DNA from: Methylobacterium sp. 2A
GTDB taxonomy: Bacteria; Pseudomonadota; Alphaproteobacteria; Rhizobiales; Beijerinckiaceae
Direction: 5' to 3'
Assembly (NCBI RefSeq): GCF_009806555.1
Contig: NZ_VUOK01000056.1
Coordinates: 1 to 64,000, forward strand
Length of the DNA stretch: 64,000 bases
Made by a program: the position numbers and the translations under genes. This document shows, piece after piece, positions 50,510-59,681 of the stretch (its first letter is position 1; each line of letters begins with the position of its first letter). The notes beneath the pieces were generated by a model. That model was given only the letters and a program-made list of their open reading frames with translations. It made no database searches and was not told the origin of the DNA.

Positions 50510-52423
50510 TCACACCTCCATCTCGGCGCCGACCTCCATCACCTGCTGGGCCGGCACGCACAGGTAGCTCGCCGTCTCCTCGGCGTTACGCTGCATCAGC
50601 GCGAAGATCTCCTCGCGCCAACCCGCCATGCCGGGACGTTTCTCCGAGGCCACCACCGTCTCGTGGCTGATGAAGTAGCTCAGGTGGTCGCAGTCGATGC
50701 CCTTGAGCCGGCCGTCCTCGACCGCCCGTCGCAGGGCGCGCGGGACATGAACCGTGTCCATGAAGCCGAACCGGAGCAGCACCCGCGTCACGTCCGGAGC
50801 GACCGGCACCACCTCGATCCGCTCGGCGTCTGCCGCGTGCGGCACGTCCAGGATCTGCAGCGTCACGAGGAGCACGCGCTCGTGCAGCACCTGCAGGTGG
50901 CGCACGAAGTTCATCAGCGGCAACGGCATGCCGTCCTCGGCCGAGGTCAGGAACGCGCCCGTGCCCGGGATGCGCGGCAGGTGCTTGGATTCGACGCGGG
51001 TCAGGAACTCCGCCTCGGGCATGCGGATATCGGCCCGGGCCGCCTCCAGGAGCTGTGTGCCGCGCCGCCAGGTCAGCATCAGGAAGGCGACGCCCGCCGC
51101 GAGCAGCAGCGGAAACCAGCCGCCCTCGAACAGCTTCAGCGTGTTGGCGCTGAAGAAGGTCAGATCGACGAGCAGGAACGCGCCGTTGACCGCGAGCACG
51201 AGGGCGAGGTTGAAGCCCCAGCGAAGCGCGATCAATGCCGCCAGCACGGTCGTGATCACCATCAGCAGTGACACCGCGATGCCGTAAGCGCCCGCCAGCG
51301 CGTCCGACGAGCCGAAGGCCAGCACCGCGCCGAGGGTGGCGAAGGCCAGGAGCCAGTTCACGATGGGCACGTAGATCTGCCCGGCCTCCTGCGAAGAGGT
51401 ATGGACGATGCGCATGCGCGGGAAGAAGCCGAGCTTGATCGCCTGCTCGGTGAGCGAGAACGCACCGGAGATGATGGCCTGGGAGGCGATGACGGTGGCC
51501 AGCGTGGCGAACGCCACGAGCGGGTAGTGGATCCAGCTCGGCGCGAGCTGGAAGAACGGGTTGTCGACCGCGGCCGGGTTCGAGAGCAGCAGCGCGCCCT
51601 GGCCGAGGTAGTTCAGCACCAGGGCCGGGAGCACGATCGCGAACCACGCGAGCCGGATCGGTGCGCGCCCGAAATGGCCGAGGTCGGCGTACATCGCCTC
51701 GCCGCCGGTGACCGCCAGGAAGGCTGCGCCCAGCATGGCGAAGCTGACCGGCAGATGCGCGGTGAGAAGGTAATAGACGGCGCGGAACGGGTTCAGGGCC
51801 GCCAAGATCTCCGGCTTCTGCCGGATGCCGGCCGCGCCGACGGCCGCGATGGTGGCAAACCACAGCAGCATGACCGGTCCGAACAGGCGCCCGATGAAGC
51901 CGGTACCTTTGCGCTGGACCGAGAACAGACCGATCAGGATGACGACGGTAGCCGGCACCACAAAAGGCGTCACGCCGGGGGCATCGACCTTCAGGCCCTC
52001 GACAGCTGAGAGCACCGAGATGGCAGGGGTGATCGCGCCGTCGCCGTAGAGTAGCGCGGCTCCGATCAGCCCGACGACGAGCAGGATGGCGCGCCACGAG
52101 CGTGGCGGTGCATGCCGGGCCCCGAGCAGAGCAAGCATGGCCACGATGCCGCCCTCGCCGTGATTGTCCGCGCGCAGGATCAAGACGGCGTACTTGAGCG
52201 CGACGATGAGGAACAGCGACCAAAGGATGAGGGAGACGGATCCGACCACCGCGTCGTGCTGGAGGGTGCCACCTGCGGCTGCGACCTTGACGGTCTCCTT
52301 GAGCGCGTAGAGCGGACTGGTGCCGATATCGCCGTAGACGATGCCGAGCGCGCCGAGGGACAGGGCGACGGAGGCGGTTCGTGCCGGGAGCTGCGCTTCG
52401 CCTGCCTGGATCGCGACGGTCAC
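50510..52423 (-). CDS. kup: Kup-family potassium transporter
   Basis: A 637-residue K+ uptake protein. The signature SLGALGIVYGDIGTSPLYALKE follows the N-terminus, then about 12 membrane helices and a cytoplasmic C-terminal domain (ESKHLPRIPGTGAFLTS, FMDTVHVPRALRRAVEDG, EASSYFISHETV-like SYFISHETVVA). It imports K+, usually with H+. GTG 52423 is chosen because GGAG lies 8 bp upstream and the length then matches other Kup proteins; the frame is open to 52570. Confidence 0.9.
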   Translation of the reverse strand: MTVAIQAGEAQLPARTASVALSLGALGIVYGDIGTSPLYALKETVKVAAAGGTLQHDAVVGSVSLILWSLFLIVALKYAVLILRADNHGEGGIVAMLALLGARHAPPRSWRAILLVVGLIGAALLYGDGAITPAISVLSAVEGLKVDAPGVTPFVVPATVVILIGLFSVQRKGTGFIGRLFGPVMLLWFATIAAVGAAGIRQKPEILAALNPFRAVYYLLTAHLPVSFAMLGAAFLAVTGGEAMYADLGHFGRAPIRLAWFAIVLPALVLNYLGQGALLLSNPAAVDNPFFQLAPSWIHYPLVAFATLATVIASQAIISGAFSLTEQAIKLGFFPRMRIVHTSSQEAGQIYVPIVNWLLAFATLGAVLAFGSSDALAGAYGIAVSLLMVITTVLAALIALRWGFNLALVLAVNGAFLLVDLTFFSANTLKLFEGGWFPLLLAAGVAFLMLTWRRGTQLLEAARADIRMPEAEFLTRVESKHLPRIPGTGAFLTSAEDGMPLPLMNFVRHLQVLHERVLLVTLQILDVPHAADAERIEVVPVAPDVTRVLLRFGFMDTVHVPRALRRAVEDGRLKGIDCDHLSYFISHETVVASEKRPGMAGWREEIFALMQRNAEETASYLCVPAQQVMEVGAEMEV

Positions 52424-52653
52424 CAGTTCATCTCCATCCACAGCCAGCCGAGCGCGACGGGCGCTATGCTCGGTAGCTCTCTTGGTCTCAGACGCTTGGC
52501 GAGCCGAAACAGATCCGCGTGATCGGTGGCAGATACGCCCCCGATGCCCCCGCAGCTCTCCGGCTGTCACAGAGGAAAGGAGAAGCGGTTTTAGAGGATC
52601 TTGGACCGATTATCTTAGAAAAGGACTTTGAGCCTATCGCCTAGTGTGTAGGC

Positions 52654-52695
52654 AAACCGACCGTTTTCCCGACGTTGAGAGTCGCTCGCATAACG
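52654..52695 (+). repeat. 40-bp dispersed repeat, copy 1
   Basis: Begins AAACCGACCGTTTTCCCGAC. A similar sequence with the same orientation is at 57480-57519 (AAACCGACCGTTATCCCGAC). The copies bracket the interrupted receptor gene. Copy 2 overlaps the end of a cation-diffusion-facilitator remnant. Confidence 0.5.
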
Positions 52696-53967
52696 CGAGC
52701 TTTCGGAACGATCCTCAAACGAAAAAGGAGTCGCATGGTGGGCGACCCCATCAGTCTCCGTCGCACTGAGGGAAGAGGGTCAGTACTTCCGTATGACCGG
52801 CTCCTGCGCCATCGGCACTGGATCGGGGCCAAACCTGTACGTCAGGCCGGCGTAGATTGAGAGTGGTTGCGCCAACGTCGTTGTCCGCGGGTCGTTGATC
52901 GATAGAGTACCGGCCACCGCGCCCGGCTGTGCGAAGGTGCCGAACGTGGCGTAGCGATTGTTGGTCAGGTTGGTGATCAGCCCGAAGATCTCCAGGTTCT
53001 TGGTCACCTGGTACTTCGTGGTCAGGTTCATCACGTAGTAGGCCGGCAGCTTGCGGTTCAGGTTCGACTGGTCGCCGCGGAAGTAGGACGACGAGAACGC
53101 CGCCACGTTGAGGCCGAAGCGCCAGTCCGGGCTGATGTTGTATTCGAAGCCGGCCTTGACCTGGTGATCGGGGATCAGCGGGATCTTGTCACCCTTGCGG
53201 ACGTTAATCGAGCCGTCGTCATTCGCCAGCGGGTTATTGCGCGAGGACAGCGTCTGATCGAACTGGAAGGTGGCATCGATCAGCGCGTAGTTGGCGTAGA
53301 CGAGCAGGATCGGGGTGACGACGTACTCAGCGCTGACCTCGATGCCCTGACGCCGGGTCGAAGGCACGTTGGTGTAGTAGGCGCGCGCTGCGTTGCCAGC
53401 GACGGCGATGGGGATGATGTCGTTGGTCAGGTCGGTGCGGAAGACGCCGGCCTTGTAGGTCAGGTTGCCACCCGAAAGGAAGTTCGGGATCACACCCCGG
53501 AAACCGACCTCGTAGGTCTGGCCGGTCACTTGTTTCAGCGGCGGGTCAGACACGAGCGAGTTCGGCAGCAGGCACGGCTGGTTCGGGTTCGAGCAGGACA
53601 GTTCCAGGGGCGTCGGCGCGCGGTTCGACTCCGAGTAGCTGCCGTACAGGTTCAAGGTTGGGTCGAACTGGTAGGTCAGGCCAGCCATTGGGTTGACCGT
53701 GAAGTAATCGTTTGTGCCCGTCACGTCCGGTGAGAAATTGGTGAGATCGCGCGTTTGGATGCGAGCGTAGTTGAGGCGAAAGCCGGCCGTGAGTGACAGA
53801 CGATCAGTCAGATCGAGCGTGTCGGTGGCGTAGAGGCCAAGGTACAGTGTGGACCCATTGACCGAGCTGGGAGCGACACCGATCGCTGCGAGCGAACGGA
53901 TGTCCGTCGTGCCGAGGCCGGGGATCGTGCCGTAGTAGGGGTTATTCGGATCAACCGTGACCGATAG

Positions 53968-53975
53968 GTCGGGGT
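53968..53975 (+). repeat. IS66 target duplication, left copy
   Basis: GTCGGGGT, identical to 55337-55344. Eight base pairs is the normal duplication for IS66-family elements. Confidence 0.92.
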
Positions 53976-55336
53976 GTAATTACCCAGGCCCTTGCGCGGG
54001 TTGGGTTTCGCTGATTCCCTCGTGGGATGGGGCGCGGCGATCTTGAGCGGTTGAGCCGCGAGGAGCTGATCGAGCTGGTGCTGCGGCTGCAGCGTCCAGA
54101 CAAGACCTCGCGCACTTCCTCGAAGCCACCGGCGACCGACCGCAAGGAGCGGCGCGAGCACTCCAAGCCCGGCGGGGCCAAGCCCGGCCACGAGGGCCAC
54201 AGCCGGGTGATGAGCGACGATCCCGACGCCGTCGTCGAGCATCGTCCTGATCGCTGCGCGTGCTGCGGCGGCGCCCTGCACGGAGATCTTCCTTCCGAAC
54301 TCGTGAGCGTGTCTGAGCGGATCGAGCTGCCGGAGGTGGCCCCGGTCGTGACGCAGCATCGACGGCTGGCCGTGCAGTGCTCGACCTGCGGGGCTCGGGT
54401 CGTCGCACCGGTGCCGGAGGCGGCCCGTGGCACACCCTTCGGCCCGCGGCTGCATGCGGTGGCGACCTATCTGAAGACCTTCCAGGCGCTCTCCTACGAG
54501 CGGCTGCAGGCGGCGTTGTCGGATCTGTTTGGTCTCACCCTCAGCCAAGGCGGACTGATGAACCTGCTCCAGCGCGCGCAGAGCCGCTTCCATCCGGGTC
54601 ACGAGGCCGCCGTGTCCGCCCTGCGCAAGGCCGCGGTGGTCGCCTCGGACGAGACCGGCGTGCGGATCGAGGGCTCGAACGCTTATCATTGGGTGTTCCA
54701 CGCGGCCAATGCCGTGGTGCACACGGCCTCGCCGACGCGGGGCGCCATCGTGGTGCGGGAGATGATGGATAGGCACCGGCCCGCGGTGTGGATCTCGGAC
54801 CGCTACACGGCTCAGCAGGGCCATGCGGCCGAACACCAGACCTGCCTCGCCCATCTCGCCCGCGACGTCGCCTACGTCGTCGAGGCGAGCGACGATCCGG
54901 TGCCCTGGCGTCTGCAGCTCTGGCTGGCCTCCGTGTTCGCCCTGGCCGAGCGCGTCACCACCTTGGCCACCTCGACCCTGGCAGCCAAGCGCCGGAGCCT
55001 TGACCGACAACTCGGGGCCATCCTCGCCACGCCGAGCGGCTGCGACTTGACCCGCGACCTGCAGGCTAAGATCGGCCGAGCCCGCGCTCAGCTCCTCGTC
55101 TTCCTCGCCCATCCCGGGGCGGTCGAGCCGACCAACAACGGCTCGGAGAGGCTGCTGCGCCCGGCGGTCATCCAGCGGAAGATGACCAACGGCTACCGCG
55201 CGATGTGGGCCGCCGAGGGCGAGACCGCCATCCGAACCGTCGTCGATACCGCACGCCTCACAGGCCACAATCCCTTCGGCACCATCCTAAAGACCGTGGG
55301 CGCCTAAACCCTGCAATTGCCGGGGTGGGTAATTAC
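53976..55336. mobile_element. IS66-family element with only tnpC
   Basis: The 1361-bp element begins GTAATTACCC and ends GGGTAATTAC, with exact 8-bp duplications at both sides. It encodes only a TnpC-type transposase and no TnpA or TnpB, as in ISBst12-like members. It is inserted in the TonB-dependent receptor gene. The clean duplication suggests a recent insertion. Confidence 0.92.
54027..55307 (+). CDS. tnpC: IS66-family transposase TnpC
   Basis: A 426-residue TnpC with an N-terminal helical region (GRGDLERLSREELIELVLRLQRPD), a zinc-ribbon-like part (HRPDRCACCGGALHG and LAVQCSTCGARV) and the DDE core (VVASDETGVRIEGSNAYHWVF, HQTCLAHLARDV, NNGSERLLRPAVIQRKM). A diverged C-terminal fragment of the same family lies at 23401-23588. 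It carries out cut-and-paste type transposition. Confidence 0.92.
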   Translation: MGRGDLERLSREELIELVLRLQRPDKTSRTSSKPPATDRKERREHSKPGGAKPGHEGHSRVMSDDPDAVVEHRPDRCACCGGALHGDLPSELVSVSERIELPEVAPVVTQHRRLAVQCSTCGARVVAPVPEAARGTPFGPRLHAVATYLKTFQALSYERLQAALSDLFGLTLSQGGLMNLLQRAQSRFHPGHEAAVSALRKAAVVASDETGVRIEGSNAYHWVFHAANAVVHTASPTRGAIVVREMMDRHRPAVWISDRYTAQQGHAAEHQTCLAHLARDVAYVVEASDDPVPWRLQLWLASVFALAERVTTLATSTLAAKRRSLDRQLGAILATPSGCDLTRDLQAKIGRARAQLLVFLAHPGAVEPTNNGSERLLRPAVIQRKMTNGYRAMWAAEGETAIRTVVDTARLTGHNPFGTILKTVGA

Positions 55337-55344
55337 GTCGGGGT
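55337..55344 (+). repeat. IS66 target duplication, right copy
   Basis: GTCGGGGT, identical to the left copy at 53968-53975. Confidence 0.92.
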
Positions 55345-56997
55345 TGATGACGCCCAGCGTGCTCGACGATTTGAACGAAAAGGTGGACGCATCGACACTG
55401 CCACCCACGACGAAGGTATTCGGCAGGCCGAAGATTTTGTCGCGGTTGGCCGCCTGAAGCGAACCGCCGTAAGCCTCCGACTCTGTCTTGGTCGTGTCAA
55501 TCGTACCGTAGGGAACGTTCCGAAAGGGGATCGTTTGACCATTTAGGCCGACGATTGGAAATTGATTGTTGTAGGCCCTGGCGGATTGGCCCGGCTGCTG
55601 CAGAAACGCATCGTTCTGGTAGCATAGGAAACCACGAAAGCTTCCACGGCTGCTGCAATTCTCGAAGTTGCCCTGGTTGCCGTCGTTGTACCGCTCGCTG
55701 AACCGGCGGTAGTAGGCGTTGCCAGCGAGATCCCAGGTCGGGGAGATGTCGACCCGGCCGGTGAGCTGGATCGAGCTGACCTGGGTTGTCTGCGTCTGTG
55801 GGTTGGTGAAGATCGCCCGCGGGTCGACATGGGTGAAGTCAACCGGGGTCGCCGCGGCGGCCCCGTAGAAGCTGCGCGCGGCCAGCCCGATCAGGTGGAA
55901 TTCCGAGTCCTGCGAGCGGTAGCCCAGGTCGGCATAGAGCCGGCCGATCGTGCTCGGGTTTTCGTAGCGCCAGCCTCGGTCGTTGAGGCCGTCGCCCGTG
56001 AAGTAAAAGCTCCATGGACCAGAGATCTTGCCATACTCAAAGTAGCCGGCCGTGCGGGCGTCGGAGCCGCCCCAGGCGCTGATCTCGGTGCCCTGCCAGG
56101 TGAAGCCGTTCTTCATCTGGAAGTTGATCGCCCCGCCGATGGCGTTGAGGCCGAAGACCGGATTGCCTGTGACCACGTCGATGCGCTGGACCGCCTGCGG
56201 CGGGATCAGGTCGAAATTGACGACGTCGCCGAAAGCCTCGTTGATGCGCACACCGTTCTGGTAGACCGCCAGCCCCTGCGACACGCCTTGCACGGGCGAG
56301 GCGGTGAAGCCGCGGTAGTTCAGGTCGGGACGGTTTGAATTGCCCTGCGAGTCGCTGAGGCTCACCCCAGGTGTCTCCCGGGCAAACGTGGCGACGATGT
56401 TGTCGGTGCCGCGGTCGACCTCGATCTGCCGCGTCGTGACGGTCTCGACGGTACTCGGGATTTTGTTGAGCGGCTGCTCAGATCCGCGCAGACGCACGCT
56501 GCCGGGCGCGACCGGCACGGTCAGCGCGCTCTGAGCTGCCGTGTCGAGGTTCAGAGCCGGACTGGAATTGCCGCCACCAGCCCCGACGGGTGAGGTGGAA
56601 ACCACACTGATCTCACCAAGCGTGACGGACTGCTGCGCCTGCGCGATGCCGGGCAGCAGCGCCACGGACGCGATCAGGCTGCCACGAAGGGCTCGCATGT
56701 TTCCCCCCAACCCAGGTTCTTAAACACGGGCCGCTTCTTGTCGGCTACGCCGGCTGCACTCATGCGGGATCGGGGTTCAAGCTCAATATGCCTTCGCCGC
56801 TTATTCCACCCTCTCAGCAGCTTCGGCGTTCAATTCGCCTGCATCGTGGCAGCAAAGTCACGAAAACTTATGTTTATCAGCGACCTACAGGAGCCTGTGG
56901 CAAAAATCGTGGGAGGATCTGGCAAAGACGGACGCCACGATGCGGTTATAATCCGGCGATTAGCTCAGCCTCTTCCTCGGGGGACATCGACCCTTCC

Positions 56998-57303
56998 ATG
57001 GCAGCTCAGTCTCGCTTCCTCCAGATCGCCGCACGCAGTGGATTGCCGAAGATCATGACGGGCAAGGGAAGTGTCCTGGCACCAGGGACCAAGCCCACGA
57101 AGGTCTCGTATGAGCTACTATTGGGAGGATCACCGAGCCGCGTCATCGCTCACGGCACGCTGCACGTCCGCTGCTCGGCACTGGAGCGGATGTGGCTCAA
57201 GCCGAATGTGAGGCTGCGGCTCAAAAACGTTTACCGCATCGACATATCCATCACCGAGATGAAGATTGTCCAAGCGTCATTCAAGGTGGTCGAGGAGACC
57301 TGA
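56998..57303 (+). CDS. Hypothetical 101-aa protein
   Basis: The predicted product has two clear beta-rich segments (KVSYELLLGGSPSRVIAHGTLHVRCSALERMWLKPNVRLRLKNVYRIDISITEMKIVQASFKVV), which look like a small beta-barrel. ATG 56998 is chosen because the frame upstream is unlike a protein. The ribosome-binding site is weak. It is divergent from the receptor gene. Confidence 0.4.
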   Translation: MAAQSRFLQIAARSGLPKIMTGKGSVLAPGTKPTKVSYELLLGGSPSRVIAHGTLHVRCSALERMWLKPNVRLRLKNVYRIDISITEMKIVQASFKVVEET

Positions 57304-57479
57304 TTGGTGAGGCAGTGAACGGCGATGTCGGCCGCTCAACGCCATAGGTGGCGTCTGACCGTTCAGGCCAGACCGACAGCATGTAGACCATGCGAACCAG
57401 GCTGATGGCGGTTCGCACGCCGAGTTCGCCACGTCCGCCCCGTAGCTCTGCAGCCACGGTATAAGCCGCGACTGTCGTC

Positions 57480-57519
57480 AAACCGACCGTTATCCCGACG
57501 TTGGGTCGTGCGCATTACG
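57480..57519 (+). repeat. 40-bp dispersed repeat, copy 2
   Basis: Begins AAACCGACCGTTATCCCGAC and ends TGCGCATTACG; copy 1 is at 52654-52695. The copies agree at most positions. Confidence 0.5.
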
Positions 57520-57708
57520 TGGTCTTATGAAAGATACGAAGCGGATATCGATGACTGCGGTTACTGCCCCGGCGACGTTGACGACGTTATTGAGACCCTC
57601 TGAGTAGAACACTATACGGCCTGATGGCATGTGGGCAGCGTACTTGACAGTGATCAATATGAAACCGACGTCGAAGCTGCCAAGCGCGGCCTTTAGCGAC
57701 CGATCCAT
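57490..57708 (-). pseudogene. Cation-diffusion-facilitator N-terminal remnant
   Basis: The 72-codon frame encodes SLKAALGSFDVGFILITVKYAA then IVFYSEGLNNVVNVAGAVTA and RPRNAHDPTSG. This resembles the first two helices and the RPANAEHPYGHG-like loop of CDF (Zn/Co/Fe) exporters, with the usual Asp/His motif largely lost. The remaining two-thirds of a CDF are absent. The repeat at 57480-57519 overlaps its end. Confidence 0.5.
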
Positions 57709-57745
57709 CGTTGACTTTCTCAGTCAGTGGAATGCATTCATGCAC

Positions 57746-58024
57746 TCAAGCGACGAAACCCACACACTCTGCACAAACGATGAAGAAAGCAGCCTCATCC
57801 CAGTGGTTGAAGATCGGTGACGTTATACTCTGCGCGCGATAAGCGGCGATGATCACGTCCAAAATAGCGGAGGCGATCAGCAAACCCGAAAAGGCGTGTA
57901 GAAAGCTTTCCCCGACCAATTGAGTTGTCGACAGCGCGCCGAGAGCAGCAAGTTTTATCAAAGTGCGCGAGATCGCTAGAACGTTTCCTACACCAGATCG
58001 AGTTGATCGCTCCGTGTTCATCAT
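57746..58024 (-). CDS. Small membrane protein, unknown
   Basis: A 92-residue product with two or three hydrophobic stretches (LIKLAALGALSTTQLVGESFLHAFSGLLIASAILDVIIAAY). The frame continues upstream to 58267 but there it has no membrane or domain character. The ribosome-binding site is weak, so the start and the coding status are uncertain. Confidence 0.35.
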   Translation of the reverse strand: MMNTERSTRSGVGNVLAISRTLIKLAALGALSTTQLVGESFLHAFSGLLIASAILDVIIAAYRAQSITSPIFNHWDEAAFFIVCAECVGFVA

Positions 58025-58263
58025 ACGCGGTATCCGCCAGCGAGAAGGCGTCGCGGACTCGCCGTCCTGATCAAGGATCAGGAGTTGAACGGCCCACCGA
58101 GTCAGAATTTCTCCGGCTGAGAGGCCTAGGTAGGCCATCCGCCGACTTAAGCGTCCTGCGCAATAGGCGGCGATGGTCCGATGTCGGACAGTCTTGGATA
58201 AGGAGAAAAAGCCGTGAGCGGCCCTAGAACGCCAGCCTCGGGGGCGTCGTATACCCCGGGAGC

Positions 58264-59634
58264 TCAACTGGGGTTCTCCAGGCTGAAGGTTCCGCTGGCC
58301 TCGTCGTAAGCGAACGCCTCCGCGTAGCGGCCCCAGGAGATCAGGGCGTTCAGGGTCTGATCGGCGTACTCCTCAGACATGTAATCCTCCAATTCGACCT
58401 GGAAGCGGCTGCGCGGCGCGGTGTGGGAAGTGCGGTCGTCGAGAACGCGCCGGACATGAGCCGCGAGCGGAACGTGCGCGATCAGGTGCCGCCCAAACAG
58501 CTGTTTACGCTCGTCCACTTCCCCATCGGCGAAGCGACGCCCGTCCGGTGTCAGGCGGATGTCACCACCCTCCAGCTCGGTAAAGCGCAGGAGCTGCAGC
58601 GTCTCGGCGATCGGGAAGAGGTCGTCGATCTCCAGGGCGAGCGCGCTGGCGAGTGGCGGCAGGTCAGCCTGGCCGTGATATGGCTCGCCGTTGACTGCCT
58701 CCATCAGGCCGGCGAGCAGGTTGGTCGAGACCGGTGGCAGGATCATCCCGATGCCCATGCCGGGAAACAGGTCGTCCTTGGCCTGGGCGACCGGCTCGGC
58801 TGTTGGCGCACCGAAGCTCGCGTTCGGCGCCGGACGGGCGGTCATGCGGGCGTAGATGTCGTCGACGATGGTCCGGAACGTCGGGTCGAGACGATTGCGT
58901 GGTTGGGTCAACTCGACTCGAAGGTCGGCTACCACCCGCCCGGGATTGGAGGAGAACACGAGGATGCGGTCGCTCATCAGCACCGCCTCCTCGATGTTGT
59001 GCGTCACCATCAGGATCGAGCGGGTCGGCATCCGGCCCTCGATCCAGAGATCGAGCAGGTCGGTGCGCAGGTTCTCGGCCGTGAGGACGTCGAGCGCCGA
59101 GAACGGCTCGTCCATCAGCAGGATCTCAGGCTGCACCACGAGAGCCCGGGCGAGCCCGACCCTCTGGCGCATGCCACCCGAGAGCTCCTTCGGATAGGCA
59201 CTCTCGAAGCCATCGAGACCGATGAGGTCGATGGCGGCGAGCGCCCGCTTGCGTCGCTCACCAGGTAGGACTCCCTGCGCCTCCAACCCGACCTCGACGT
59301 TCTGGAGGACCGTCAGCCACGGGAACAGGGCGAAAGACTGGAACACCATCGCAACTTGGCGCGCAGGGCCGGAGACGGGTTCGTCGTTAATCCATACGCT
59401 GCCGCGGCTCGGCGGCATGAGCCCGGCGATGATGCGCAGGAGGGTCGATTTCCCCGACCCCGACCGACCGAGGAGCGACACGATCTCGCCAGCCTGAAGG
59501 TCGACCTGGACATCGTCCAGCACGAGCAGATCCGGCGCCCCACCCTTGTGGTAAAAGTGCTTCACGCCCTTCACGGAGACGAGCGTGGCGCTCCCCTGCG
59601 CGATTGGGTGTGGCAAGCTGACCTGGGCATCCAT
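58264..59634 (-). CDS. NitT/TauT-type ABC ATPase with extra C-terminal domain
   Basis: The Walker A motif GRSGSGKSTLLRII (residues 56-69), signature LSGGMRQRVGLARALV and Walker B ILLMDEPFSALD are complete. After about residue 270 there is a roughly 180-residue AAA-associated C-terminal domain (LMEAVNGEPYHGQADLPPLASALALEIDDLFPIAETLQLL), usual in nitrate/sulfonate/bicarbonate-like transporters. It energises the double permease gene directly upstream. A substrate-binding protein gene is not seen. Confidence 0.88.
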   Translation of the reverse strand: MDAQVSLPHPIAQGSATLVSVKGVKHFYHKGGAPDLLVLDDVQVDLQAGEIVSLLGRSGSGKSTLLRIIAGLMPPSRGSVWINDEPVSGPARQVAMVFQSFALFPWLTVLQNVEVGLEAQGVLPGERRKRALAAIDLIGLDGFESAYPKELSGGMRQRVGLARALVVQPEILLMDEPFSALDVLTAENLRTDLLDLWIEGRMPTRSILMVTHNIEEAVLMSDRILVFSSNPGRVVADLRVELTQPRNRLDPTFRTIVDDIYARMTARPAPNASFGAPTAEPVAQAKDDLFPGMGIGMILPPVSTNLLAGLMEAVNGEPYHGQADLPPLASALALEIDDLFPIAETLQLLRFTELEGGDIRLTPDGRRFADGEVDERKQLFGRHLIAHVPLAAHVRRVLDDRTSHTAPRSRFQVELEDYMSEEYADQTLNALISWGRYAEAFAYDEASGTFSLENPS

Positions 59635-59681
59635 GCGGAAGACTCTCCGACGTGGGGCTATGACGACGGCGGCCTTGCCGC

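Larger units (their letters stand above)
52780..56698 (-). pseudogene. TonB-dependent receptor split by IS66
   Basis: The N-terminal part (56698-55337) has a signal peptide, a plug domain (PSTVETVTTRQIEVDRGTDN, GVRINEAFGDVVNFDLIPPQ, RIDVVTGNPVFGLNAIGGA) and early strands. The C-terminal part (53967-52780) has the final barrel strands (IFGLITNLTNNRYATFG). Removing the IS66 element and one 8-bp duplication joins both parts in frame into about 849 codons without a stop. The receptor would import a siderophore, metal complex or other large ligand. In this isolate it should be inactive. Confidence 0.9.

Noticed and set aside
56950..56985. tRNA-like string GGCGATTAGCTCAG
   Set aside because: Only a D-arm-like sequence is present; no anticodon or T arm can be formed around it.
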